DNA of 64,000 nt from assembly GCA_031267825.1 (NCBI GenBank), contig JAIRYJ010000024.1, forward strand, positions 1-64,000. The letters run 5' to 3'. Position numbers and translations under genes: made by a program. Shown here one piece after another: positions 7,703-16,323 of this stretch. The notes below the pieces were generated by a model. That model was not told the origin of the DNA and searched no databases. It worked only from the letters and a program-made list of their open reading frames with translations. Each line of letters opens with the position of its first letter. Within the stretch, counting starts at the first letter, position 1. This DNA is from Bifidobacteriaceae bacterium. Lineage in GTDB: Bacteria; Actinomycetota; Actinomycetes; Actinomycetales; WQXJ01.

Positions 7703-8946
7703 TCCGGATCAGACCGCCGAGTCAAACCCAACCTCAAACCGGCGACCCACTCCCAGACCAAGTCAGGTTGGTCCTGACCACTGGGCGTGGCCTGACATTA
7801 GCCAGCTTTGGGTTGGTTTTCTTGATCCTTGGGGTGGCGTTTGGCCGGGCCGATGCCGTCTTCACCGGTGCCAGTTTGGCTTTTGTCTGCCTGGCCAGTT
7901 GGGTGGCTTTACGGTTCGCCCGCCAACCAGTCGAGTTTGAGCGGGTCATCCCCGACGGCCCAGTCTCACCCGGGAAAGTTCTTGAAATCTCACTAATACC
8001 GCGCTACCCGGCCGGGTCAAGCCGGTTCGAACCGCCGTCACCGGAATCAGTGACTGACCGCACGCCGTGGGGGCCGGCCCAGCCATCGATCAGCCGGGAC
8101 GCCACCGCTTTGACCTATTGGGTGACCCCACCGCAGCGCGGCGTTTACCCGATTGGTCCCGCCGCACTGTCCTATCCGGGACCGTTGTCCCTGGTCAAAG
8201 GCATGGCTGTGTCCGCTTGGCCAGTTGAGCTAATAGTTGGGCCGGCCTTGCTGCCGGTAGTTGTGCCAGAACCTGATCCGGACAGCGACCGCCAGCGTCT
8301 AGCCTCAACCACAACCGCTGAACGGGTGACAGACCCGGCAGCGGTCCGGGTTTACCAGTCGGGTGATCCCAGGCGCCTAGTTCACTGGCGGGCGACAGCC
8401 CGGCGCGACCAGTTGATGGTCCGGGAAACAGTTACCCGCAAACTAGCTGACGTTTGGGTTTTAGTGGACGATGCCGCCCGCCCGGGTTACGCCGCCGAAC
8501 GGGCTTTACGTTTAGCCGCGTCAGTTGCCCTAAGACTGCGTTTCTCGCGACACACTGTCAGGTTGCTGCGACTTAGCGGAACCACCCCGCCGGAGGTTTT
8601 CCGCCCAGATCTGGCGGCGGCCCGAATCTTGGAATACTTTGCCCGCCTTGAGCTGGGAAATGATGGGACGGCATCGGGCGGGGGACCTTCCTGGGTTGAC
8701 CGGCTGGCGGCGGACCTCGGCACCCGCGGCATGACCGGGCCGGTCTACGGGGCTTTAGGTCACCTTGATGGGACCGTTTTGGCGCGATTACGGGACGCCG
8801 CACCACTGGCTGAACCGGCCTTACTTTGGCTGGCTGTGCCAGCTGAACCCAACATGGCTGGCTGGACGGTAGTTGAATCACCCGAACAGGCGGACGGCCT
8901 GGCCGCGCCCAAAACCGGTCAACCTTCGACTGGGGCGGCCCAATGA
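7699..8946 (+). CDS. DUF58-domain membrane protein
   Basis: 415 residues. Two adjacent N-terminal membrane segments (about residues 32-72) precede a cytosolic region with the DUF58 signature (VYQSGDPRRLVHWRATARR, about residues 214-232) and a degenerate von Willebrand-like fold (WVLVDDAARPG). DUF58 proteins are partners of MoxR ATPases. GTG 7699 overlaps the moxR stop by 4 bases, and its own stop overlaps the tgpA-like start in ATGA (8943-8946), so the three are one operon. The C-terminal 25 residues are Pro/Ala/Gln-rich and probably unstructured. Confidence 0.9.
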   Translation: MIRIRPPSQTQPQTGDPLPDQVRLVLTTGRGLTLASFGLVFLILGVAFGRADAVFTGASLAFVCLASWVALRFARQPVEFERVIPDGPVSPGKVLEISLIPRYPAGSSRFEPPSPESVTDRTPWGPAQPSISRDATALTYWVTPPQRGVYPIGPAALSYPGPLSLVKGMAVSAWPVELIVGPALLPVVVPEPDPDSDRQRLASTTTAERVTDPAAVRVYQSGDPRRLVHWRATARRDQLMVRETVTRKLADVWVLVDDAARPGYAAERALRLAASVALRLRFSRHTVRLLRLSGTTPPEVFRPDLAAARILEYFARLELGNDGTASGGGPSWVDRLAADLGTRGMTGPVYGALGHLDGTVLARLRDAAPLAEPALLWLAVPAEPNMAGWTVVESPEQADGLAAPKTGQPSTGAAQ

Positions 8947-11432
8947 AGCAACGCGTCACGGTCATGATTTTGGTGGTGACACTGTTTGTCACGCTGCTGA
9001 TGCCGTTGAGCTATTTGGCGGCCGGCGGTGAATGGATCGGCTGGTACCTCGGCTTTGGGGCGATGGTTTTCATCATTGGGATGGTTGGCCGGGGAATTGG
9101 GCTGAGCCGACGGATCGTTGGCCTAATCCAGGTGGCGGTGCTGCCGTTAGCCCAAATTGTGGCCTTCGCCGGGGATGTCGCCTGGTTGTGGGTGATCCCG
9201 AACCGAGCGGTAGTCGAACGGTTCTTCGACATGGGTCAAGAACTGAGCCGCAGCTTTATCCTTGAAGTGGCCCCACTCAGCCCAACTGATGGCCTGTTCG
9301 CTCTGGTGGCGATCGGTGGGGGACTGGTGGCGTGGGCCTTCGACTGGTACACCTCAGTTCTCAAACTGCCAGCCGCGACTGGTTTGTTTGTTCTAGCGAT
9401 CATGCTGGTATGTGTCACTTTTGTGCGTTCTGGTATGCCGTTGGCGAGTTTAGCTCTGCCGCTGGCGGCCTACCTTGGCCTGCTGGCGGTCAGTTCGCCG
9501 GGAGCTAGACCACGTTTCGTGTCAGGTGGGCTGGCCGCCGGGGCGATCGTTGTTGGACTGGGTGTGGCGTCTTTGCCAGGGTTGTCAGTTGGTGGCCTGT
9601 TCAAAGGTCTGACGGACAACGGCGGCGCGGGGCCAACAATTCGGACCCAAGTGCTGGGTGACGCGTCTTCGCTGGTGGACGTCAGCCGCGACCTCCGCCG
9701 GCCGGGTACCTTCGAGGTTCTGCGCTACGCCACCGCCAGAACTGAGCCGGTCTACCTCAGGTTGACAACTCTGGACGAGTTTGACTGGTCAGGTTGGTGG
9801 CGCCAGGACAGCGACTATTACCCGGCCGAGCCGACGGAACCGGGCGCCCAAGTCTGGCAGTTGCCTGGCGAGATCCCGTCCGCGACTGGCGCGGCCGTTC
9901 CAAACAGCATCGCGATTGAGGTCAGGGCTCTTGAATCGGACTGGGTGGCGTTGCCTTACCGGCCGGTGATGGTGTGGGGGTCAGGTGGGCAGTGGTCAGC
10001 CGACTTAGCCGATGACACCGTCCGGCGCGATCCTGGTTTACGCCGAGGCATGACCTACGCGGCTGAATCGTTCAGTATCCCAACGGCCCAGGCGCCGACT
10101 GTGCTTGGCTTCGACGGCGATGAGCCGCTAGATCCGGGCATATCGCGTTATCTCGCTTTACCGGATGACCTGCCAGCTATCATCGCCGAAACAGCCGAAC
10201 GGGTGACCGACGGGGTGACGGGCGGTTCGGTGGGCGGTTCGGCGGGTGGTTCGGCTGGAAGTTCGGCCGCCGCCGAGGCTTACGCTAAAGCCAACGCCTT
10301 GACCGGGTACTTTCGTGGCGGCGATTTCCGCTACTCCTTGGATGTGCCTGAACAATATGGCGAAATGGAGGATCAAGCTGACGTTTTGGCGCTCTTCTTG
10401 CGGGACAAAACCGGTTACTGCGTTCATTTTGCTTCCACCATGGCGGTGATGGCACGCCAGCTTGGGATTCCAGCCCGGGTGGCGATCGGCTACCGGCCGG
10501 GGAACCGGATCGCACTTGGTTCCAACTCTGGCGAACTAGTCGGTCTGCTCGGGTCCAATCCGGATGGCGTGCGCCTCTACTCAGTCCGGGCTGACCAGTT
10601 ACATTCCTGGCCTGAACTGTACATTCAGGGATTAGGCTGGACCGCTTTTGAACCTACTGTTGGTGTGGTGACAGGCACTGGAACCCAGCCATCATCAAGC
10701 TCTAACCCGAGCGGTTCGCCGTCGGCTTCAAGTACGCCGGGAGCCTCACCGGGTACCAGCGCCAGTCCGGGAACCCCTGGCGTTCCCGGTAACCGGACTG
10801 TTCGGGGCGCGATGTCCCTGCTCAAATGGGCCGGGTTGACGGCGGCGATCTTGTTGGCGGTTGCCCTGGTACCCGGGTTGACCCGCCAAATCGCCCGCCG
10901 CAGGCGGCTCAGCGCCGGATTGGCTGGGACTTGGGAAGAGATCCGCCTGACAATGCTTGATCTTGGTTTGGCGTTGCCAGATTGGCGCACCCCGGCCGAC
11001 GTGTCGGCTGAAGTGATCAGCTTGTTGATGGCCGCCCAGGCGGGAGCTGATACGCCGCCTCGGCGGCCGGATGCTGCTCCGCCGGGTGCTGGTCAGCCGG
11101 ATGCTGGTCAGCCGGGTGGCGACCGGTCACCACTGAGCGCCAGGCGCGAAGCCACCAACCAATCCGGTGAAGAAGGCAGGGCTGTGTTTGCGACGGCCAT
11201 TCCAGCCATGAGGCACTTGTCGGAAGCTGTTGAAAAAGCCGTCTACGCCCGGCCAACGCCAGCCGGTGACGCCACCGCGGCGAGCCAGGCCTTGAACCGC
11301 GCCCAAGTGCGGCCCTGGGGCGAAGCGGTTATCCGGGGCCTGATCTTGAGCCAACCGAGCCGGGTCCGGACGCAAGCCTGGTGGTTCCCCCGGTCCTACA
11401 GAAGTCGGCTAAGGCACCGTTTTACGCATTGA
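8943..11432 (+). CDS. TgpA-type membrane transglutaminase-like protein
   Basis: 829 residues. About six N-terminal membrane segments (1-210) form the TgpA N-terminal domain; an external segment carries a transglutaminase core with Cys in TGYCVHFASTM (about residue 492) and His in DQLHSWPELY (about 554), the expected Cys-His part of the triad. A Ser/Gly/Pro linker (about 580-620) leads to one more membrane helix (about 625-648) and a cytosolic tail with Gly/Gln/Pro repeats. This is the third gene of the MoxR-DUF58-TgpA unit, presumably an envelope protein-modifying or cross-linking system. A Gly-Ser-Ala repeat (about 425-440) lies just before the core. The 3' end overlaps the convergent permease gene by 24 bases. 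Confidence 0.88.
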   Translation: MKQRVTVMILVVTLFVTLLMPLSYLAAGGEWIGWYLGFGAMVFIIGMVGRGIGLSRRIVGLIQVAVLPLAQIVAFAGDVAWLWVIPNRAVVERFFDMGQELSRSFILEVAPLSPTDGLFALVAIGGGLVAWAFDWYTSVLKLPAATGLFVLAIMLVCVTFVRSGMPLASLALPLAAYLGLLAVSSPGARPRFVSGGLAAGAIVVGLGVASLPGLSVGGLFKGLTDNGGAGPTIRTQVLGDASSLVDVSRDLRRPGTFEVLRYATARTEPVYLRLTTLDEFDWSGWWRQDSDYYPAEPTEPGAQVWQLPGEIPSATGAAVPNSIAIEVRALESDWVALPYRPVMVWGSGGQWSADLADDTVRRDPGLRRGMTYAAESFSIPTAQAPTVLGFDGDEPLDPGISRYLALPDDLPAIIAETAERVTDGVTGGSVGGSAGGSAGSSAAAEAYAKANALTGYFRGGDFRYSLDVPEQYGEMEDQADVLALFLRDKTGYCVHFASTMAVMARQLGIPARVAIGYRPGNRIALGSNSGELVGLLGSNPDGVRLYSVRADQLHSWPELYIQGLGWTAFEPTVGVVTGTGTQPSSSSNPSGSPSASSTPGASPGTSASPGTPGVPGNRTVRGAMSLLKWAGLTAAILLAVALVPGLTRQIARRRRLSAGLAGTWEEIRLTMLDLGLALPDWRTPADVSAEVISLLMAAQAGADTPPRRPDAAPPGAGQPDAGQPGGDRSPLSARREATNQSGEEGRAVFATAIPAMRHLSEAVEKAVYARPTPAGDATAASQALNRAQVRPWGEAVIRGLILSQPSRVRTQAWWFPRSYRSRLRHRFTH

Positions 11433-12131
11433 CCAGTAGGAACCAGCCGACAACAGTGCCGCGATCAGTAACATCCACCAGCCGATGGAGACCGGAGTCT
11501 GACGCATTGTCCAGTAGCCGATTGAAGGCCACCATTCACGCCAAGTCACCAAAGCGGCCGCCGCTACCACCGCCATCACCCAAATGCTGAGCACAATCAC
11601 CAGACGGATCGGCCCACCGCGTTTGAACACAGTCGTAGCGCAGAACCCGGCCATCAAGAAAAGCAAACTCAAAGCACCAAGGAAGACAAACTGTTCCCAC
11701 CAGGCGTAATCATGGAACCAGCCAGCTAGCCCAAAATAGTGGAAGCCGATTCCATAACCATCAGTCGCCAGCTCTAGAGCCCGGCCCAAAGAAAACATTG
11801 AGGTCAACCCAAGAGCGAAAACACCCGCCATCAGTGTGGTGCCGTTGATGTATTCGCGTCGGGTCAAAGACATCGCCATGGCGAACTGGTAGGTGTACAT
11901 CATGGCTTGGATGCCGATCGTGACACAGTAATACGACGGAATGAACTGTAACCCGCCCAAGCCATAAATCTCCTGCGGGGCGTCCTCCTCCAAGCCCATG
12001 CGGAGCACACCATAAAGCGCCAGTGAGATCACAAAAGTCGCGCCAACCACCGCCAACGGCACCCAGAAGTAGGTTGCCCGGTTAGCTAAATGAAGCCGCA
12101 GGACCTTAATCAAGCGTGAACGGTGGGTCAT
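11409..12131 (-). CDS. ABC-2-type transporter permease
   Basis: 240 residues with six hydrophobic segments (about residues 22-45, 68-85, 98-118, 145-165, 176-200, 212-230) and no catalytic motif. It follows an ABC ATPase with an ATGA overlap (12128-12131), the usual arrangement for an ATPase-permease exporter pair, so it is taken as the membrane half. The substrate is unknown; the family includes drug, lantibiotic and lipid exporters. The 3' end runs 24 bases into the convergent tgpA-like gene, so the two mRNAs are complementary at their ends. Confidence 0.75.
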   Translation of the reverse strand: MTHRSRLIKVLRLHLANRATYFWVPLAVVGATFVISLALYGVLRMGLEEDAPQEIYGLGGLQFIPSYYCVTIGIQAMMYTYQFAMAMSLTRREYINGTTLMAGVFALGLTSMFSLGRALELATDGYGIGFHYFGLAGWFHDYAWWEQFVFLGALSLLFLMAGFCATTVFKRGGPIRLVIVLSIWVMAVVAAAALVTWREWWPSIGYWTMRQTPVSIGWWMLLIAALLSAGSYWSMRKTVP

Positions 12132-13063
12132 GGAAGATCACCCGCCAGCGTGGCGACATCATCGGTTGGCAAACCCGCCGCGCCCACCCAAGTACCCGCC
12201 GCGCGGGTCAAATGGATCACCAACCGCTGCAACGAAACAGTCTCAGCTGTCAGTCCGGCGGCCGCTAAAGCCACCCGGGTGGGATCATCAATTTGGCCAA
12301 TCGTGGTCAACGCCAGATACGGGCCCATCGTTTCACGTAAAACAACGCTCCGCCCGGCGGCGAACTCCTCAACCTTCGCGGCTGGCCCAATGATCCTGGC
12401 AGCGCCAGCCAGCAGCTTGTCGCGTTCCTGGTCAATCAGGACCCGGCCATGATCCAAAACCACCACATTGGACACCAAATTGGCGACCTCATCGATCAAA
12501 TGGCTGGATAACACAATGGTCCGCGGATCGCGCCCGTAACTGTAACTCACCGCCTCATAAAAGATCTGCCGGGCCATCGCATCAAGGCCCAGATAGGGTT
12601 CATCAAAGAAGGTGATGTCAGCCCTTGAAGCCAGACCAATGGTCACTCCGACAGCCGAGTTCTGGCCCCGTGACAGCCGCCGCATCCGGCCATTCATTGG
12701 GATATCGAGGGCCTTGACCAGGTGATCAGCCAGCTTCGCGTCCCATCGGGGATAAAACAGGCGAGCTATAGCCAGAGCCTCCTTGGGGTGGAAATCATTC
12801 GGGTAGCCCTGGCCTTCACGGATGAAACACATCCGCTGTAAAGCGGCCGCGTTCTCATGTGGTCGCTGCCCGTAAACCATCACCCGGCCCGCTGTGGCGA
12901 AGCCTTGAGCTGTGATGATCGACATCAAAGTGGTTTTGCCGGCCCCGTTGTGGCCAAACAGCCCGTGAATCAAGCCGTCCTCAAGTTCCAAGCTGACCCG
13001 GTCAAGAGCTAGCGTCCGGCGGTAGCGCTTAACTAAGTCCTTGACACTAATCGCGGTTGTCAT
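12128..13063 (-). CDS. ABC transporter ATP-binding protein
   Basis: 311 residues. Walker A is GHNGAGKTT (about residues 36-44), the signature is LSRGQ in place of LSGGQ, and Walker B is ITFFDEP; the H-loop is LSSHLID. The last 70 residues are a family-typical C-terminal extension. Similar to YtrB/CcmA-like exporter ATPases. ATG 13063 overlaps the ilvD stop in ATGA (13060-13063) and its own stop overlaps the permease start, so all three are one message. Why an exporter is co-transcribed with ilvD is unclear. Confidence 0.88.
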   Translation of the reverse strand: MTTAISVKDLVKRYRRTLALDRVSLELEDGLIHGLFGHNGAGKTTLMSIITAQGFATAGRVMVYGQRPHENAAALQRMCFIREGQGYPNDFHPKEALAIARLFYPRWDAKLADHLVKALDIPMNGRMRRLSRGQNSAVGVTIGLASRADITFFDEPYLGLDAMARQIFYEAVSYSYGRDPRTIVLSSHLIDEVANLVSNVVVLDHGRVLIDQERDKLLAGAARIIGPAAKVEEFAAGRSVVLRETMGPYLALTTIGQIDDPTRVALAAAGLTAETVSLQRLVIHLTRAAGTWVGAAGLPTDDVATLAGDLP

Positions 13064-14928
13064 AGGCTGCGCTCCGCCGGGGAGACCAGCCGTCCCAAAT
13101 CCCGCACAGCGCCCTTGTCGGCTGAGGCGGCCAAAGCGGCATAAGTCCGCAAAGCCCGCGATATTGGGCGGTCCCGCCCAACCGGCCGGTAGCCTGGCCC
13201 AGCCCGCAGCGCCTCACGCCGGGCGGCCAGTTCCTCTTCAGGAACCTCAAGGCTCAGACGGCGTGACGGGATGTCAATCACAACCCAGTCGGAATCCTGC
13301 GCCAAAGCGATCAACCCACCACTTGCCGCCTCAGGTGAAACATGCCCAACCGACAACCCTGAAGTACCACCAGAGAACCGACCATCAGTGATCAGGGCAC
13401 AGCGCTGACCCAGGCCCCGGCCCTTCAAGAAGGACGTCGGATAAAGCATTTCCTGCATCCCAGGCCCGCCAGACGGTCCCTCATAACGGATGATCACCAC
13501 ATCACCGGCTTTGACTGTTCCATCCAGAATCCCAGCTACAGCCGCCTCTTGAGATTCGAACACCACAGCCGGGCCCTCAAAATGCCAAATCGACGGGTCA
13601 ACGCCAGCTGTCTTAACAACCGCGCCATCTGGCGCCAAGTTGCCACGCAAAATCGCTAAGCCGCCATCGGCGGTGAAAGCATGGCGAATGTCGCGGATAA
13701 CACCACCAGTGGCGTCGACATCAAGCTCCGGGTAGCGCTCTGATTGCGTCAACCCATCAGGTGAATAACGTCCGCCGGGCGCCGCCCGAAACATCTCTTT
13801 CGCCTCCGGCAGGGCACGCCCAGAGCGGACATCCCAATCAGCTAACCAAGTCGCGGCATCAGGTGAGTGAACCGTATTGACCGGCTGATTGAACAAGCCG
13901 CCACGGTTCAATTCACCCAAGATCGCGGGGATGCCGCCAGCCCGGTGAACATCTTGGATTAGGGCCGTTCCAGAAGGTGCGACCTTACAAATACAAGGCA
14001 CCCGGCGGCTCAATTCCTCAATCTGATGCAAGGTGAAATTGACGCCCGCCTCCTGAGCTATGGCCAGGATGTGCAGGATCGTATTAGTTGAACCACCCAT
14101 CGCGATATCCAAAGCCATGGCGTTTTCAAAAGCCTCAAGAGTAGCGATTGAACGCGGCAAGACTGAATCGTCGTCCGACTCGTAATAACGCCGAGTCAAC
14201 TCCATGATGGCGCTGCCAGCCCGGTTGTAAAGCTCAGCCCGGTCAGTGTGGGTCGCCAACAGTGTGCCATTACCAGGCAAAGCCAGCCCGATCGCCTCCG
14301 CTAAGCAATTCATCGAATTAGCGGTAAACATCCCGGAACAAGAACCGCAAGTCGGGCAGGCACCTTCCTCAATCGCGGCCAGATCAGGGTCTGAGACCAG
14401 CGGGTTGGCCGATTCAGAAATAGCCACGATCAAGTCCAGTCGGTCCCGGTCCTGGCCGGAAGGCAGGCGGGCGTGGCCGCCTTCCATTGGCCCACCCGAC
14501 ACGAAGACAGCCGGAATGTTCAGACGCATCGCTGCCATCAACATCCCCGGGGTGATCTTGTCGCAGTTCGAAACGCAGACCAAAGCATCCGCCCGGTGAG
14601 CGTTCACCATGTATTCGACCGAATCGGCGATCAATTCGCGGCTAGGCAAGGAATACAACATGCCGTCATGGCCCATGGCGATGCCGTCATCGACAGCGAT
14701 CGTGTTAAACTCGCGCGGAATCCCGCCAGCCCGCGTGATCGCCTGGCTGACCAGCCGCCCAACCGGCGCCAAATGGGTGTGTCCAGGAACAAACTCAGTG
14801 AAACTGTTGGCCACAGCCACGATCGGCTTACCGAAATCTTCCCGTGCGACCCCAGCGGCACGCAGCAAGGCCCGCGCCCCCGCCATGTTGCGGCCCGTCA
14901 TCAGCAGATCAGAACGTAATTTAGGCAT
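13060..14928 (-). CDS. ilvD: Dihydroxy-acid dehydratase
   Basis: 622 residues, full length. It dehydrates 2,3-dihydroxy-3-methylbutanoate and its ethyl analogue to the 2-keto acids of valine, leucine and isoleucine synthesis, in the cytosol, using an iron-sulfur cluster. Cluster cysteines are visible in [13 protein letters not shown] and [33 protein letters not shown] near the start is typical. ATG 14928 is 7 bases after TACGCT (14941-14936), predicting a leaderless mRNA. It heads an operon with an ABC exporter coupled by ATGA overlaps; other ilv genes are not in the window. Confidence 0.95.
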   Translation of the reverse strand: MPKLRSDLLMTGRNMAGARALLRAAGVAREDFGKPIVAVANSFTEFVPGHTHLAPVGRLVSQAITRAGGIPREFNTIAVDDGIAMGHDGMLYSLPSRELIADSVEYMVNAHRADALVCVSNCDKITPGMLMAAMRLNIPAVFVSGGPMEGGHARLPSGQDRDRLDLIVAISESANPLVSDPDLAAIEEGACPTCGSCSGMFTANSMNCLAEAIGLALPGNGTLLATHTDRAELYNRAGSAIMELTRRYYESDDDSVLPRSIATLEAFENAMALDIAMGGSTNTILHILAIAQEAGVNFTLHQIEELSRRVPCICKVAPSGTALIQDVHRAGGIPAILGELNRGGLFNQPVNTVHSPDAATWLADWDVRSGRALPEAKEMFRAAPGGRYSPDGLTQSERYPELDVDATGGVIRDIRHAFTADGGLAILRGNLAPDGAVVKTAGVDPSIWHFEGPAVVFESQEAAVAGILDGTVKAGDVVIIRYEGPSGGPGMQEMLYPTSFLKGRGLGQRCALITDGRFSGGTSGLSVGHVSPEAASGGLIALAQDSDWVVIDIPSRRLSLEVPEEELAARREALRAGPGYRPVGRDRPISRALRTYAALAASADKGAVRDLGRLVSPAERSL

Positions 14929-14935
14929 GCCGTTT

Positions 14936-14941
14936 AGCGTA
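14936..14941 (-). promoter_or_regulatory. -10 element TACGCT for leaderless ilvD
   Basis: Minus-strand TACGCT, 7-base spacer AAACGGC, then ATG 14928. The mntH-ilvD hairpin lies just upstream. Confidence 0.5.
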
Positions 14942-14955
14942 GCGCTCAGGCTCCA

Positions 14956-14979
14956 GGCGGGTGTTGGATAACACCCGCC
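14956..14979. terminator. 24-nt perfect palindrome between mntH and ilvD, copy 1
   Basis: Arms GGCGGGTGTT and AACACCCGCC (10 bp) around GGAT. It sits between the end of mntH and the start of ilvD, both minus strand, so it could terminate mntH. No T-tract follows. The same palindrome recurs at 46771-46794 with loop GGGT. Confidence 0.6.
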
Positions 14980-14994
14980 CCGCGGCTGTCCCGC

Positions 14995-16323
14995 CTAACG
15001 CAGGCTGAGATAAATCAAGCCGACGTTCAAAGCCACGATCAAGGCAGTCGCAAGCCAAGCCGCCACCTGCGTAACTGGCCGATTGACGGCATCGTCCATA
15101 ATGCTGCGCCTGCCCGTCAACCAAACCAACGGGATGATCGCGAACGGAATCCCGAAAGACAAAACAACCTGCGAAATCACCAAAACCCAAGACGGCGACG
15201 CTCCGGTCGCCAACACCAGCAACGCTGGGACCAGCGTAAACAAGCGGACAACCGAAACAGGCCAGCGTTTGCCTAAGAACCCGTGGACAATCTCACCGCC
15301 GGCGTAAGCCCCGACAGAAGTTGATGCCAAACCAGAAAAAAGCAGTCCAATGGCGAAGATCAAACCGACCGCTGGGCCCATCGTCTGAGTTATGGCACGC
15401 TGGGCGCCCTCGATCGAATCAGTTCCGGAAACACCGCGCAGATTAGCCGCCGCCAAAACCAGCATGGCGATGTTGACCGAGCCGGCCACCACCAAAGCAC
15501 ACAACACATCCCAACGGGTCGCCCGGATCAAATGCCGCCGCTTAGCTGAGTCAACGGTGTACCCATGACGGTCACGAGTCAGCGACGAGTGCAGGTAGAC
15601 GGCGTGTGGCATGACGGTGGCGCCAAGCATCGAAGCCGCCAGCAAAACAGAATCAGTGCCTTGGAAACGCGGCTCCAATCCGGCCAACAATTCGCCTGGG
15701 CTGACCGGTGAGATCACCAAACCAGAAACAAAACCGACAGTGATGATGACCAGCATGCCGCTGACTATCAATTCGAATGAGCGTTGCCCGTGACCAGATT
15801 GGAACGCCAGCAAACCGATCGACACCGCGCCGGTGATTACGCCGCCAAGTAACAGCGGCAAACCGAATAGGAGTTGCAGGGCGATGGCGCCGCCAACGAC
15901 TTCAGCCAGATCGGTTGCGATAGCGATTACCTCGGCCTGGCCAAAATAGGCCCAGCGTCCCCACCGGCCCATGCCACCGGCCAGCAATTGGGGCAGTGAA
16001 CGCCCAGTGGCGATGCCCAGTTTGGCGCTGAGGTATTGCACCAGTACGGCCATCGCGTTAGCCGCTACCAGTACCCAGACCAGGAGGTAGCCGTAACGTG
16101 CGCCGGCTGTCAGGTTGGCGGCCACATTGCCGGGGTCAACATATGCCACAGCGGCCACGAAGGCCGGGCCGAACAGTCGCAACATTCGGGCTTTGGCTTT
16201 ATGGCCGCGCGGTTTGGCGGCCTGGCTACCTTGGCCGCTGTGGCCGCCTTGGCCGCCTTGGCCGCCTTGGCCGCCTTGGCCGCCTTGGCCGCCTTGGCTG
16301 TTTCGGCGGCCGTTCGGGTTCAC
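14995..16323 (-). CDS. mntH: NRAMP-family divalent metal (Mn2+/Fe2+) transporter
   Basis: 442 residues from GTG 16323, eleven or so membrane segments. It imports Mn2+ or Fe2+ with protons. The metal-binding motifs are kept: DPGN in the first helix (AAVAYVDPGNVAANLTAGA) and MPHAVYLHSSL in the sixth. The start at GTG 16323 overlaps the pmt stop as GTGA; an earlier GTG at 16341 is also in frame. The first 40 residues are an unusual Gly-Gln-Gly repeat encoded by a 9-bp microsatellite (16242-16295), then a basic stretch (KPRGHKAKARM). It is probably co-transcribed with pmt. Confidence 0.92.
   Translation of the reverse strand: MNPNGRRNSQGGQGGQGGQGGQGGQGGHSGQGSQAAKPRGHKAKARMLRLFGPAFVAAVAYVDPGNVAANLTAGARYGYLLVWVLVAANAMAVLVQYLSAKLGIATGRSLPQLLAGGMGRWGRWAYFGQAEVIAIATDLAEVVGGAIALQLLFGLPLLLGGVITGAVSIGLLAFQSGHGQRSFELIVSGMLVIITVGFVSGLVISPVSPGELLAGLEPRFQGTDSVLLAASMLGATVMPHAVYLHSSLTRDRHGYTVDSAKRRHLIRATRWDVLCALVVAGSVNIAMLVLAAANLRGVSGTDSIEGAQRAITQTMGPAVGLIFAIGLLFSGLASTSVGAYAGGEIVHGFLGKRWPVSVVRLFTLVPALLVLATGASPSWVLVISQVVLSFGIPFAIIPLVWLTGRRSIMDDAVNRPVTQVAAWLATALIVALNVGLIYLSLR
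16242..16295. repeat. 9-bp microsatellite (six perfect units) inside mntH
   Basis: GGCCGCCTT repeated six times without error, with degenerate units on each side (16224-16304). In the mntH frame it gives (Gln-Gly-Gly)n. Units are three codons, so copy changes keep the frame. Confidence 0.9.
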
